Source of the DNA: Deltaproteobacteria bacterium
GTDB lineage: Bacteria; Myxococcota_A; UBA9160; SMWR01
DNA: 40,918 nt
NCBI GenBank assembly: GCA_002729515.1
Contig: PBYF01000117.1
Coordinates: forward strand, 1 to 40,918
Direction: 5' to 3'
In this document: one piece after another, positions 15,119 through 24,219 of the stretch
How the letters are laid out: each line of letters opens with the position of its first letter
Numbering within the stretch: position 1 is the first letter of the stretch
Notes under the pieces: model-generated
Databases searched by the model: none
Told to the model about the DNA's origin: nothing
The model's input: only the letters and a program-made list of their open reading frames with translations
Made by a program: the position numbers and the translations under genes

Positions 15119-16310
15119 TGGCACCCTGGTCGTAGCAAGTGAGAAAAGCGTCGCGGTAGTCGTCGAGAGCGAAACGGTGTGAGATGATCGACGTCGCGTC
15201 GAGCTTCTTCTCGGCGATGAACTCCAGGTACCACTCCATCGCGTGCTGGCGACGCGCCTGCCACGTCTCCACACCGAAAGCGTTCGATCCGACCAGGCTG
15301 AGTTCCTTGAAGTAGAGGGGCGTCCACTCGAAGCGCTTCGGCGGTTCGACGCCCAGTCCGACGATGCTTCCGCGCGGCCGTGTGATGCGCACGCCGACTT
15401 CGAGCGTCTCGGGCGACGTGACCGTATCGTATATCACGTCGACCCCACCGTTGAGCATCGGGAGCCCACGCCACGGCTTCTGGAGATCCACGTCGAGAAC
15501 GCTCGCAACCGCCTCGACCAGGGTCCGTGTCGGCCGGTGTGGAAGCGTCGCAGCGGCACCGAAGGCCAGCGCGAGCCGTGCCTGGTGCGGGTAGCGGGCG
15601 ACGGCGAACACCCGCACCCCCGGGTGCAGCAGCCGCAGGATGGAGATGGCGAGCAGGCCCAGCGTTCCGCAGCCGTAGACGAGGGCAACGCCGTCTTCGG
15701 GCGGCGGCCAGTGGAGTACGGCGTGGAGCGACACCGCAAACGGGTCGCCGAGCACGGCCTCGCCGTCGCTCACTGCATCTGGAATCGGGAAGCATTGGGA
15801 TTCGTGGGCCGGGAGCAACTCGGCGAAGCCGCCGGTGGCCTGACTCGAATTCCCGTGGTGAATACCCGGCGCAAGGGCGCCCCCGGTGAAGTTCCGACAC
15901 TGGGCGAGTTCGCCCCGTTCGCACCACTCGCACAGTGGAAGACCGCGCACAGCGCAGGAGAGCCAGGGGTTGAGTAACACGCGCTGCCCCGGGCGAAGCC
16001 GGCTCACCGCCGGTCCAATCCGCTCCACGGTCGCCACCACCTCGTGACCGAGCACCTGCGGGAAAGAAATCACCGCAGTCATTGGATTGTCGAAGCCGCC
16101 GTTCATGAAGACCTGCTTGTAGTCGCTTCCGCACAGTCCGCAGAGGCGGGTTCGCAGCGTCACCCAATCGGGCGCCGGAAGCTCCGGTGCGGGAAGGCTC
16201 CGCAGCTGGATCGGCGAAAAGGGCCCTACGAAGGCGCGCCTCGAGAGCAGAGAAAGGAACTTCGTCACCGCGAGTCTCGGCAGCGCGTTCTCGTATACGA
16301 GCGCCTTCAC
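15084..16310 (-). CDS. Zinc-dependent alcohol dehydrogenase (MDR family)
   Basis: 408 residues from GTG, starting 4 bp after the thiolase stop. Catalytic zinc ligands are visible: Cys60 in GLCGSD and His89-Glu90 in LGHEVV. The structural zinc set is Cys119, Cys127, Cys130 and Cys138. The Rossmann motif is VYGCGTLGLLA (about residues 212-222). The N-terminus carries an extra ~20 residues compared with classical members. It is predicted to oxidise an alcohol or reduce an aldehyde or ketone with NAD(P). Being in one operon with a thiolase/aldolase-like pair, it could process the aldehyde or ketone released by that step. That is inference. Confidence 0.88.
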   Translation of the reverse strand: MKALVYENALPRLAVTKFLSLLSRRAFVGPFSPIQLRSLPAPELPAPDWVTLRTRLCGLCGSDYKQVFMNGGFDNPMTAVISFPQVLGHEVVATVERIGPAVSRLRPGQRVLLNPWLSCAVRGLPLCEWCERGELAQCRNFTGGALAPGIHHGNSSQATGGFAELLPAHESQCFPIPDAVSDGEAVLGDPFAVSLHAVLHWPPPEDGVALVYGCGTLGLLAISILRLLHPGVRVFAVARYPHQARLALAFGAAATLPHRPTRTLVEAVASVLDVDLQKPWRGLPMLNGGVDVIYDTVTSPETLEVGVRITRPRGSIVGLGVEPPKRFEWTPLYFKELSLVGSNAFGVETWQARRQHAMEWYLEFIAEKKLDATSIISHRFALDDYRDAFLTCYDQGASEAVKVLFDRF

Positions 16311-16314
16311 CCGC

Positions 16315-17529
16315 TCAGTCCCGGACCAGCAGCAGGCAACCGCCGAGCGGACCCCCGCCCGCGGCCGCTACGCCAACTCGGGGATCGCCAGCCACCTGGC
16401 GTTCACCGCCCTCTCCCCAGAGCTGCACGCAGGCCTCGTGGAGAAAGCCGTAGCCGTGCAGGCGCCCGGCCGAGAGCTGACCTCCGTGGGTGTTAAGCGG
16501 GATCTCTCCGTCGCGCGCTATGCGCGTGCCGCCCTCCACAAAAGGGCCGCCCTCCCCCTTGCCGCAGAAGCCGAGAGCCTCGAGCCACGCCATCGCGATG
16601 AAGCTGAATCCATCGTAAAGCTCGGCGACGTCGACGTCCGCCGGGGTCAGTTCGGTGCGCTCCCAAAGCATCGCGCTGGCGTCGCGCAATGCCATGGTTG
16701 TCAGGTCGTCGAACTGGTCCCACGAGGGCCGGCCGCGCAGCGCGGACCCGACCGATTCGACACGGAGCCGCGGCTTGCGACAGTCCCGGGCCGCATCGAC
16801 GTGGGAGACGATCATCGCTGTCGCTCCATCGACGGGGACGTCGCAGTCGTAGAGACAGAAAGGGGTCGAAATCAGACGTGCGGCGAGATAGTCGTCGAGC
16901 GTCATCGGCTCGCGGTAAATCGCATTCGGGTTCACCTCGGCGTTCCGGCGCGCGTTGAGCGCGATCTGTGCCAGTTGCTCCCGGGTCGTCCCAAACTCGT
17001 GGAAGTGACGCTGCGCGTACATCGCGATCCAATTCGCCGCCGAATACGACCGGAAAGGGAGCGTAAACTCCATCATCCCGCCACCAGTGCGCGGCCGCTT
17101 CCCACTCCCACCCTTGCCGATCCCGTCTAGCCCGATACCCGCACGTCCACCCTCGCCCTGGGCCGTCGACTCCCAGACCGAGCGGAAGCACAGGACGTGC
17201 CGCGCGAGACCGCACGCCACCGCGAGACACGCGTCGATCACCGAGCCGAGTTGCCCCGGAAGCTCCGGTCCACCTGTGAACCAATCGAGCTTCAAGCGCA
17301 GGGCATCGTGCACCTCCGTGATGCCCGCACCGGTGAAGCCCGGGTTGCCGATCATGATGCCCGGATAAGTGGCAAGGCCGTCGATGTCGTCCCGCTCGAG
17401 CCCCGCGTCCTCGATCGCCGCGAGACATGCATCGAGAGTGAGTTCGAGCGGGTCCCGTCCGAGGCGGCGGCCCACGTCGGACTGGCCGATCCCGGTGACA
17501 CAGGCGCGGCGTTCGAGGATCTCGTTCAC
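16315..17529 (-). CDS. Thiolase-like protein, Ltp2-type aldolase candidate
   Basis: 404 residues from a GTG that overlaps the DUF35 stop (GTGA). It is a thiolase-superfamily protein of the SCP-x/'lipid-transfer protein' branch. The usual nucleophilic Cys motif (C-A/S-S-G near residue 90) is not visible; that stretch reads ELPGQLGSVIDACLAVACG. The C-terminus reads NTHGGQLSAGRLHGYGF instead of GHPxGATG. These features, ELYDGFSFIAMAWLEALGFC, and a DUF35 partner are those of Ltp2, the retro-aldolase that splits the last C-C bond of sterol side chains. A degradative thiolase is therefore less likely than an aldolase, but substrate and activity remain inferred. Confidence 0.78.
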   Translation of the reverse strand: MNEILERRACVTGIGQSDVGRRLGRDPLELTLDACLAAIEDAGLERDDIDGLATYPGIMIGNPGFTGAGITEVHDALRLKLDWFTGGPELPGQLGSVIDACLAVACGLARHVLCFRSVWESTAQGEGGRAGIGLDGIGKGGSGKRPRTGGGMMEFTLPFRSYSAANWIAMYAQRHFHEFGTTREQLAQIALNARRNAEVNPNAIYREPMTLDDYLAARLISTPFCLYDCDVPVDGATAMIVSHVDAARDCRKPRLRVESVGSALRGRPSWDQFDDLTTMALRDASAMLWERTELTPADVDVAELYDGFSFIAMAWLEALGFCGKGEGGPFVEGGTRIARDGEIPLNTHGGQLSAGRLHGYGFLHEACVQLWGEGGERQVAGDPRVGVAAAGGGPLGGCLLLVRD

Positions 17530-17945
17530 GCGCGATCCTCATCCGGTTCGAAGAGCGGGAACCAGACATCCTCCTGCTCCTCGAAGACGACGCGCACCGG
17601 CATGCCGATCGCAACCTCTTCGGGCGCGCAGTGCACGACATTCGTCATGAGCCGCAGACCCTCCTGCTCCTCGATTTCGACGATTGCGATGCAATAGGGA
17701 TGGTCCGGCGCCGGCACCCAGGGCTGGTGATTGAGCGTGAAGGTGAGCACCTGCGCGCGGCCGGAAACGGGTTCGGGCACGAGATCCTTTCCCAGGCACT
17801 CCGGACAAACGGGCTGGGGCGGGTGGACCCAGGTCGCGCAGGCCCGGCAGCGCAAGAACTGAAGTCGCCCCTCCTTGCCGCCCTGCCAGAAGTGCCGGTT
17901 GCGATCGGTGACACGGGGCAACAGGCGAAACGGTTTCTCTGCCAT
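17526..17945 (-). CDS. DUF35 zinc-ribbon/OB-fold protein
   Basis: 139 residues. The ATG at 17945 is preferred over upstream starts because homology begins at MAEKPFRLLP. A rubredoxin-like zinc ribbon is formed by Cys33, Cys36, Cys47 and Cys50, followed by an OB-fold region (SGRAQVLTFTLNHQPWVP to the end). DUF35 proteins bind CoA esters and pair with thiolase-like proteins. In steroid catabolism the DUF35 domain of ChsH2 is needed to activate Ltp2. Here it is a free-standing gene fused translationally to the thiolase-like gene by overlap. TAGGCT lies 8 nt before the ATG, so this operon might also have a leaderless start. Confidence 0.88.
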   Translation of the reverse strand: MAEKPFRLLPRVTDRNRHFWQGGKEGRLQFLRCRACATWVHPPQPVCPECLGKDLVPEPVSGRAQVLTFTLNHQPWVPAPDHPYCIAIVEIEEQEGLRLMTNVVHCAPEEVAIGMPVRVVFEEQEDVWFPLFEPDEDRA

Positions 17946-18446
17946 GGCCGGGAAGCCTACGGGAGGATCTGACACAGCGTCAACGTACGGATTCTGCATT
18001 CCGATGAATCGAAACCCGCGTCGGATCTTCGGCAGGGCCTTCGGCGATGCTCCTCCGAACGAGGCCTCCAACTGAATGGGTGCGCGACCGCCACAGTGAT
18101 CGCTTCGACCTCAACCCATTCATTCTCTCTTCCTTCTCGACCGTGAACTCGCTACCGAACTGCCGGCCGTGGGACCTGGTAAAGGCGCTAGAAGGCCTCG
18201 GATTTGGCACTCGTTCGGAGTGCGAAAGTATGAACACCGGCCTATCCTCGCCCCGGGGGCGGGATTGCGTGGCTTCGACCGCGGGGACGGGCCAACGACG
18301 ACGTGCGTGCCCCTGTCGAAGACGGGACGCAAGGCCTTGAATAGCTCGCACGACTCGTTCCTCGCCGCGGTCGAACCTCTTCCGCCCATCACGCCGCAGA
18401 CCGCTCCCACCAGCGGCAGCCCGCGCAGTGTGAGCGAGATCGCCCC
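17946..18446. other. 500-bp stretch without a recognised gene
   Basis: No reading frame here shows a family I know. The stretch holds the upstream region of the DUF35 operon (left) and of the polymerase-like gene (right), and a 9-bp inverted repeat at 18073-18122. Open frames on both strands are GC-driven and have no credible start signals. Confidence 0.5.
18073..18122. repeat. Inverted repeat with 9-bp arms
   Basis: TGAATGGGT (18073-18081) and ACCCATTCA (18114-18122) are exact reverse complements separated by 32 bp. This could be a regulatory site or chance. Confidence 0.3.
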
Positions 18447-19979
18447 GTGAGTGCGTCGCTGCCGCCCACGGACGCAGACTTCGCCTCCACAGACCAGAAA
18501 CCGGCGGAACAGCGCACACTCGAGGCCATCCTCCTCTACGGCCTGGCCGTATTCGGGGGGCTCATCGCAATTCTATCGGCGGCGCTGGCCCAGGTCTCTC
18601 CGACCGAGATACTGATGGTCACCCTCGCGGTCACGACCGCTCTGGTGGCGCTGGTTCCCATGGTCTTCAACCACAGTCTCCCACATGCACGACGCCACGT
18701 GTTGCTGATGGTGTTCTCGATCTCCTTCGCCTGTTTCTACGCATTCCCGCTTCTCACCCAGTATTTCCTCGGAGATCCGCTCGCAGAAGGGCACATGCGC
18801 CTGGTCAATATCGCTCCGCGCGACATCCTGGCGGCTCAGCAAGTCATCCTCCTCGCTCTCGTCTGCATCTTTGCCGGATACGTCTACCCCATCGGCCGTT
18901 TCATCGGCAATCTGCTCCCGACCCCGACAGCGGAGTGGCAACACGGGACCGCGCTCTTCGTCGCCATCGTGATGATCTTTCTCGGCTGGACAGTAGGTTT
19001 GGGCGGCATCTCCGGTCTGATTCCACGCCGACTGGGCAGTGGCGTTTTGGGAGCCATCAGCGCCTCGATGTGGTTCGGTATTTCCCTGTTGACAATCATC
19101 AACTTGCGCTACCGGTCGCAGCCCGCGCGGCTTCTGATGTGGGTACTCGTTCCCGTCACCATGGTATTCGGGTTCATGACGGGTTCCAAGAGTTTTGCAC
19201 TCTCGCCGCTAGTCGCGATCGTCATATCGCACATCGTGATCGAGCGCCGGATCCGTGCCGCCTGGGTGCTGGGCGGTGCGTTCGCGCTGATCGCGCTCTA
19301 TCCGATTGCCCAGTTCTGGCGCGAAGTGTCGTGACGCGGATCGCTGACTCTGGTCCAATGGGTCCTCAACCCCGGGAAGGTGATCGGCCTGCTCTCTTCC
19401 TTTGCCGGGGGGAGTGAAATCAGCAATTACTTCATGCAAGGCCTGCTCTCGACGGGCGCCCGCCTCGACATGTTGGGTATCACCAGCCTAATCGTTCGCG
19501 ACACGCCGTCCGTCGTTCCGTACCAAGGCGGGTGGAGCCTCGGCTACATTCCCATCTCGTTCATCCCCCGAATTCTCTGGGAGGGGAAGCCGGAGTTCAG
19601 GATTGGTGGATGGGTGACAGCCAACTACGGGGGCGGGCCTCATATCATATCGAGCACCGGACCCGGGTGGATTGGTGAACTCTATTTCAACTTCGGACTC
19701 GCAGGGGTCATCATCGGAATGCTCTTCATTGGAACCTTGTTCCGGACTCTCCACGAGACGCTCTTTCGCGCGGATGCAACCATCCCGGCTCTTCTCGCCT
19801 GCGTGGTCGTGCTGTGGACGACATGCCCAACCATGGAGGGGACGCTGCTCACACCGATTTCGGGGGGTATCTTCAGGCTCACGCCGATTTTACTGACGCA
19901 TCTGCTGATACGAATCACAGTGGGAACGACCACCACAGCGGCGCACAGAGCACGTGGCCCAACCCCTGGAGCAACCTGA
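18447..19979 (+). pseudogene. Polysaccharide (O-antigen) polymerase-like gene with in-frame TGA
   Basis: One continuous frame of 511 codons, starting at GTG 18447, is interrupted only by TGA at 19332-19334. Both halves are polytopic membrane protein sequence. The second half has the loop GYIPISFIPRILWEGKPEF, then TGPGWIGELYFNFGLAGVIIG, which resembles oligosaccharide repeat-unit polymerases (Wzy/EpsG-like). Conserved sequence continues without a gap through the stop (FWREVS, stop, RGSLTLVQWVLNPGK), so this is a point nonsense change, a sequencing error, or readthrough rather than two genes. The expected role is assembly of surface polysaccharide in the inner membrane. No other polysaccharide genes are adjacent. 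Confidence 0.7.
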
Positions 19980-20223
19980 CCCGGGATTGGTGACTCCCCG
20001 TGACCATCCCTCGGCTCACGCTCAGGAGCAAAGTCACTGCAAGCCAGAGGAATTTGGAGCCTCGGGATAGCGCACTCATCTTGAGCCGAGGGCAGAACCA
20101 GCCTCCGACCAGGTCTTGAGGACCGACCTTGGCGGCGCCGGGCAAAAATCAGACAGGGAGGCGACCTGGCCGGACGTGAAGTGGCCATTGCAGGCGTCGC
20201 GCAACCTCGGAGACGTCCCAGCT

Positions 20224-20721
20224 TCAGACGATCTCGATGTGCAGCCGTCGACCCTGCATATCCCAGGCGCGGCAGCGGCCGGCACCGAAACGCTGCCGGA
20301 GTTCCCGGGTGGTCTCGTGACCCAGCAACGCCGCGGCCAGAAGCCCTCCCGCAGTGGGCAGGCCAACCGCCACCAGGACCCAGGCCGCGAGCCAGACCCC
20401 GCCACGTCGCAGGCGCTGCCGCGGCTCGCGCAATCCCCGCGGCCAGTGCGAGGGACCCGAGCGATTGGCTACCGAAAATCCGGAAGAGGGCGGCGCCTGG
20501 GGCGGATGGAGCCGGGCCTGGGCACGCGACTCTCTCAGCAGCGCACCGCTGCCGCAGGCACTGCACACCTTGATGCGCAGCTGGTGCCGCCAAGCGCAAT
20601 AGAGCCAGCCGGGAAACCCACCGAGCAGCCAACTCGCCATCTCGATCCAGTCCGAACCCTCTACCACCGTGTCGGCCAGTCCGGTGGCGCGGCAGTCCGC
20701 GCAGTGCATGCGAGGCTTCAT
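20224..20721 (-). CDS. Zinc-ribbon membrane protein
   Basis: 165 residues with a strong AGGAGG Shine-Dalgarno 8 nt before the ATG. An N-terminal zinc ribbon is formed by C7-x2-C10 and C53-x2-C56. Between them lies a hydrophobic segment (SWLLGGFPGWLYCAW), the arrangement seen in small uncharacterised zinc-ribbon membrane proteins of Gram-negative bacteria. A basic Pro/Arg/Ser-rich linker follows, then a clear transmembrane helix (GVWLAAWVLVAVGLPTAGGLLAAALLG) and a short tail. Function unknown. It stands alone. Confidence 0.65.
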   Translation of the reverse strand: MKPRMHCADCRATGLADTVVEGSDWIEMASWLLGGFPGWLYCAWRHQLRIKVCSACGSGALLRESRAQARLHPPQAPPSSGFSVANRSGPSHWPRGLREPRQRLRRGGVWLAAWVLVAVGLPTAGGLLAAALLGHETTRELRQRFGAGRCRAWDMQGRRLHIEIV

Positions 20722-20924
20722 TTCCCTGCCCTCCTGGCGGCTCCTATCGGCGCGACACCAGCCGGGCTTTACAGGGAGGTCGAAAAAATCAGCCTGAGCT
20801 TCAAAATGCTTGATTTTACTTAGGAATTTCTCGTTGTTTTCCGCAGCATCCAGCGGCGCACCCGCCGGGAGGGGGGGGCTAGAATCTCAGGTGTGAATAC
20901 GCCTGCCCCCGAGAACCACAGCCC

Positions 20925-21440
20925 GTGAACACACCGGACATCGAGGATCTCGCCCGCTTTCGCGAGAGCTTCCTGTATCGGGAGGAAGCCTTTCTCGTCG
21001 ACCGGGTCACCGAGGTCCGTCCCGACGAGAAGCTTCTGCGCGCCCAACTCGACACGACACGTCCGTTTCCCTACGCGCAGTTCCAGCGCAACGGCGTCCA
21101 TCACCCGCCGCACGTCGCAGGCGCAGACCTCATTGCGATCACGGGAAGCCTCGGCTGCCTTCACGTCTGGCTCTTCTACGGTGTCCGCTGGAAAGAGGGC
21201 TGGACCGGGTTCGGCAACCGCATCCACCGGGCCGACTTCAAGAAACTCGCGCGGCTGGGCCCGCCGCTCGAACTCACGAGCCGCGAGACACGCGTGCGGG
21301 TCGGCGAGCGCCGGATCGTGCTTCGCCTCGAATTCGAGTTCCGCCAGCGTGGGAAAATCGTGTACTTCGGGGACCAGACCGCCATGTTCCTGAAGTCACC
21401 GGACTTCTCGAACACGCTGGAGACAGGGGACGATACGTGA
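20925..21440 (+). CDS. Hotdog-fold protein, FabZ-like (tentative)
   Basis: 171 residues from GTG. The strand pattern and the stretch FPYAQFQRNGVHHPPHVAGADLIAITGSLGC followed by TGFGNRIHRADFKKLARLGP resemble hydroxyacyl-ACP/CoA dehydratase-like hotdog proteins, and the end FGDQTAMFLK fits a last hotdog strand. The His pair in GVHHPPH may stand where FabZ has its catalytic His, but the FabZ signature itself is not present. The substrate is unknown. The TGA overlaps the GTG of the next gene (GTGA), so the two are translationally coupled. Confidence 0.6.
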   Translation: MNTPDIEDLARFRESFLYREEAFLVDRVTEVRPDEKLLRAQLDTTRPFPYAQFQRNGVHHPPHVAGADLIAITGSLGCLHVWLFYGVRWKEGWTGFGNRIHRADFKKLARLGPPLELTSRETRVRVGERRIVLRLEFEFRQRGKIVYFGDQTAMFLKSPDFSNTLETGDDT

Positions 21441-22315
21441 GCCAGCGGGTCGCTTTTCTGGGGCTCGGCGTGATGGGGGGGCCCATGGCGGCACACCTGG
21501 CGCGAGCTGGACACAGCGTAACGGTGTACAACCGCACGGTGTCACGCGCCGCGAAGTGGGTGGAGACCCACGGCGGCGCTCGGGCGAACTCGCCCGCCGA
21601 AGCGGCACGCGATGCCGAACTCGTCTTCGCCTGCGTCGGCGCCGACGACGACGTGCGCGCAGTGACCCTCGAAGACGGCGGTGCCTTCGAGTCCCTCGGG
21701 CGGGGAGCGGTATTCGTCGACCACACCACGGATTCAGCCGCATTAGCCCGCGAACTCGACGAAGCTGCGCGGGCGCGCGGTGCCGGTTTCCTCGACGCGC
21801 CGGTCTCGGGCGGTCAATCGGGCGCCGAGCAAGGCGTGCTGACCGTCATGGTGGGCGGCGAGGAGTCGGCCTTCACCGCGGCGCTTCCGGCCATGGAAAG
21901 TTACGCACGCATGGTAAAGCGGATCGGACCCGCCGGCAGTGGGCAGCTCGCAAAGATGGTGAACCAGATCTGCATCGCCGGCGTCGTCGAGGGCCTCGCC
22001 GAGGGGATCCACTTCGCGAAACGGGCAGGCCTCGACACGGCAGCAGTGATCGAGGTGATCGCGAAGGGTGCCGCGCAGTCGTGGCAACTGGACAACCGGC
22101 ACGCGACGATGCTCGAGGGCCGCTACGACTTCGGCTTCGCCGTCGAGTGGATGCGCAAGGACCTGGGCCTCGCCCTGGACGAGGCGCGCCGCAACGGTGC
22201 GCAACTGCCCCTGGCCGCGCTCGTGGATGCATTCTACGCGGAGGTGGAGGCGCTGGGCGGGCGGCGCTGGGACACATCGAGTTTGCTCGCACGCCTCGAG
22301 CATACCCGCAACTGA
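21437..22315 (+). CDS. 3-hydroxyisobutyrate dehydrogenase-family oxidoreductase
   Basis: 292 residues. The N-terminal Rossmann motif is GLGVMGGPMAAHL (9-21), the substrate-binding motif is DAPVSGG (120-126), and the catalytic Lys is K173 in GQLAKMVNQ. KDLGLALDEA follows in the all-helical C-terminal half. The family oxidises beta-hydroxyacids (3-hydroxyisobutyrate, tartronate semialdehyde, and others) or reduces imines. Which branch applies is not clear from sequence. It is coupled to the hotdog protein gene upstream. Confidence 0.85.
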   Translation: MSQRVAFLGLGVMGGPMAAHLARAGHSVTVYNRTVSRAAKWVETHGGARANSPAEAARDAELVFACVGADDDVRAVTLEDGGAFESLGRGAVFVDHTTDSAALARELDEAARARGAGFLDAPVSGGQSGAEQGVLTVMVGGEESAFTAALPAMESYARMVKRIGPAGSGQLAKMVNQICIAGVVEGLAEGIHFAKRAGLDTAAVIEVIAKGAAQSWQLDNRHATMLEGRYDFGFAVEWMRKDLGLALDEARRNGAQLPLAALVDAFYAEVEALGGRRWDTSSLLARLEHTRN

Positions 22316-22353
22316 GCCGGCGCTCGGATTGGCACCCGCACGTGGGCGCGCAC

Positions 22354-22482
22354 TCAGTCCTCAGGTCGGTTGTGCAGGCTGGGAGGTCCCGGCATCACCT
22401 TCTCCGGGTTTTCGGCGAAGCTCACCACGTGGCATCCCTCCTTCCCGACCCGCCGCGCCTCTTCGGCCATCGACGCTGACCA
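22354..22482 (-). pseudogene. Internal fragment of an amidohydrolase-2 family gene
   Basis: The minus strand reads AEEARRVGKEGCHVVSFAENPEKV and then PSLH before running into a TGA at 22354. This is a hallmark stretch of amidohydrolase-2 (COG2159) proteins (usually AEE(A/V)RRxxxxGCHAVSFSENPxKLGLPSLH). Only about 40 codons are recognisable, so the gene is a fragment. Together with the sequence up to 22626, this 311-bp gap holds no intact gene. Confidence 0.5.
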
Positions 22483-22517
22483 TGAGCGTGTCTTCGAGGC
22501 CCACGGGGCCTCCAAAC

Positions 22518-22532
22518 CTGACGGTATGTCAG
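22518..22532. promoter_or_regulatory. Palindrome CTGACGGTATGTCAG
   Basis: The arms CTGAC and GTCAG flank a 5-bp centre. The site shares the core CTGACGGT-nnn-TCAG with the palindrome at 27052-27068. It lies upstream of the amidohydrolase fragment (minus) and of glpD (plus). It may be an operator for a TetR-type regulator. Confidence 0.4.
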
Positions 22533-22613
22533 ATAATTGGGGCCGAGTTCGTGCCGCACGGTGGAGATTGCCGCTCGTCCGTCGCCCGGCTCGGATTCCG
22601 GAGCCCGAAGCCC

Positions 22614-22619
22614 TACGCT
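22614..22619 (+). promoter_or_regulatory. Candidate -10 hexamer of a leaderless promoter
   Basis: TACGCT ends 7 nt before the GTG at 22627, and there is no Shine-Dalgarno. It matches TAnnnT only at the conserved positions, so it is the weakest of the four cases. Confidence 0.35.
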
Positions 22620-22626
22620 CCTCGGC

Positions 22627-24219
22627 GTGAAGCGCGACGAGATGATCGACCGCCTCTCGGCGCACGAACCGTTCGAGGTGTTGGTGATCGGCGGAGGCGC
22701 CACCGGCCTCGGCTGCGCAGTCGACGCCGCGAGCCGCGGCTGCCGCACGGCGCTGCTCGAAGCACACGACTTCGCCAAGGGAACCTCCAGCCGTAGCACG
22801 AAGCTCGTACACGGTGGCGTCCGCTACCTCCAGCAGGGAAACATCGCGCTGGTCCTCGAAGCGCTGCGCGAGCGAGGCATCCTGTGCCGCAACGCACCTC
22901 ACCTGGTGAAGGACCTGGCTTTCGTGGTGCCCCGCTACAGGTGGTGGGACGGGCCCTTCTACGGGGTGGGCCTCAAGATGTACGACGCCCTGGCACGCGA
23001 CAGACAAATCGCACCCAGCCGCATCCTCGGTCGCAACGAGACCCTGGCCGAGATCCCAAACGTCGAGCCCGACGAGCTGATCGGCGGCGTCCGGTATCAC
23101 GACGCCCAATTCGACGACGCGCGCATGGCCCTGGCGCTGGCCCGAACGGCGGTGGATCAGCGCGCCGTGGTGGCAAACCACGTCCGCGTGGTCGACCTCG
23201 TGAAGCAGAGCGGTCAAGTCACCGGAGTGGCGGCCGTAGACGAGGAGACCGGCCGCGAATTGCGGATCGACGCGAAGGTCGTGATCAACGCCACGGGTGT
23301 CTTCGCCGACAGAATCCGGCACCTCGACGAACCCGGCGCCTCGGCGACAACGCTGCCGAGCCAGGGAGTCCACCTGGTGCTCGGCCGCTCCTTCCAGCCG
23401 AGCGACAGCGCGATCATGGTGCCCCGGACCGACGACGGGCGGGTCCTCTTCGTGATCCCGTGGCACGACCGCGTGCTCGTCGGAACGACGGACACACCGA
23501 TACCCGAGCCGAGCGCCGAGCCCCGAGCACTTCCCGAGGAGGTGGATTTCATCCTCGAGAACGCCGGACGCTACCTCGACCACGACCCGCGTCGGGAGGA
23601 CGTGCTTTCGGTCTTCGCCGGATTGCGCCCACTGGTCCAACCCGACGGGGGCGGCGAAGAGACGAAGAAAATCTCGCGTGAGCATGCGGTGCTCGTGAGC
23701 GCTTCAGGCCTGGTGACGATCGTCGGCGGGAAATGGACGACTTACCGCAGGATGGCCCAGGACGCAGTAAATGACGCGCTCGAGGTCGGCGGCCTCGGCG
23801 CGCGCCCGTGCCCCACGAAAGCCCTGCCGATCCACGGCTGGATGGAGCGCACGCATCCGGACTTCCCCGAAGAGAGCACGCTGCAACCCTACGGAAGCGA
23901 ATTCGGCGAACTGCGCGCGCTCGAGGAGGAGGACCCCGCCCTGGCAGAGCCCCTCGACCCGCGTCTTCCCTACCGGGGCTCGCACGTGGTGTATGCGGTG
24001 CGCCACGAAATGGCCCGCACGCCCGAAGACGTACTCGCCCGCCGCACCCGCAGTCTGCTGCTGGACGCGCGCGCCTCGATGGACGCCGCACCGCGAGCGA
24101 CCGCCCTGCTCGCCGCCGAACTCGGCCGCGACGCCGCGTGGTGCGAGGCCGGGGTCGCCGGCTACCGGGAGCTGGCCGCCGGCTACCTGCTGCCGGACTC
24201 CAAGCCGTCGGTGCGGTGA
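22627..24219 (+). CDS. glpD: Aerobic glycerol-3-phosphate dehydrogenase
   Basis: 530 residues from GTG at 22627; an alternative ATG lies 15 bp later. The FAD-binding dinucleotide fold is VLVIGGGATGLGCAVDAASRG (GGG at 22-24), followed by GTSSRSTKLVHGGVRYLQ, the GlpD/GlpA signature. GGKWTTYRRMAQDA lies near residue 369, and the C-terminal DAO_C domain (VVYAVRHEMARTPEDVLARRTR) is complete. It oxidises glycerol 3-phosphate to dihydroxyacetone phosphate at the inner membrane, passing electrons to quinone. No glycerol kinase or facilitator is next to it, so it may serve lipid glycerol recycling. Confidence 0.93.
   Translation: MKRDEMIDRLSAHEPFEVLVIGGGATGLGCAVDAASRGCRTALLEAHDFAKGTSSRSTKLVHGGVRYLQQGNIALVLEALRERGILCRNAPHLVKDLAFVVPRYRWWDGPFYGVGLKMYDALARDRQIAPSRILGRNETLAEIPNVEPDELIGGVRYHDAQFDDARMALALARTAVDQRAVVANHVRVVDLVKQSGQVTGVAAVDEETGRELRIDAKVVINATGVFADRIRHLDEPGASATTLPSQGVHLVLGRSFQPSDSAIMVPRTDDGRVLFVIPWHDRVLVGTTDTPIPEPSAEPRALPEEVDFILENAGRYLDHDPRREDVLSVFAGLRPLVQPDGGGEETKKISREHAVLVSASGLVTIVGGKWTTYRRMAQDAVNDALEVGGLGARPCPTKALPIHGWMERTHPDFPEESTLQPYGSEFGELRALEEEDPALAEPLDPRLPYRGSHVVYAVRHEMARTPEDVLARRTRSLLLDARASMDAAPRATALLAAELGRDAAWCEAGVAGYRELAAGYLLPDSKPSVR

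Noticed and set aside
16315-17529. Calling this an ordinary degradative acetyl-CoA acetyltransferase
   Set aside because: The nucleophilic Cys and GHPxGATG motifs are not visible, and the DUF35 partner points to the Ltp2 branch.
17980-18519. Minus-strand frame of 179 codons before the polymerase-like gene
   Set aside because: No family pattern, atypical Arg/Ser content, and it runs into the DUF35 upstream region and the polymerase-like gene start.
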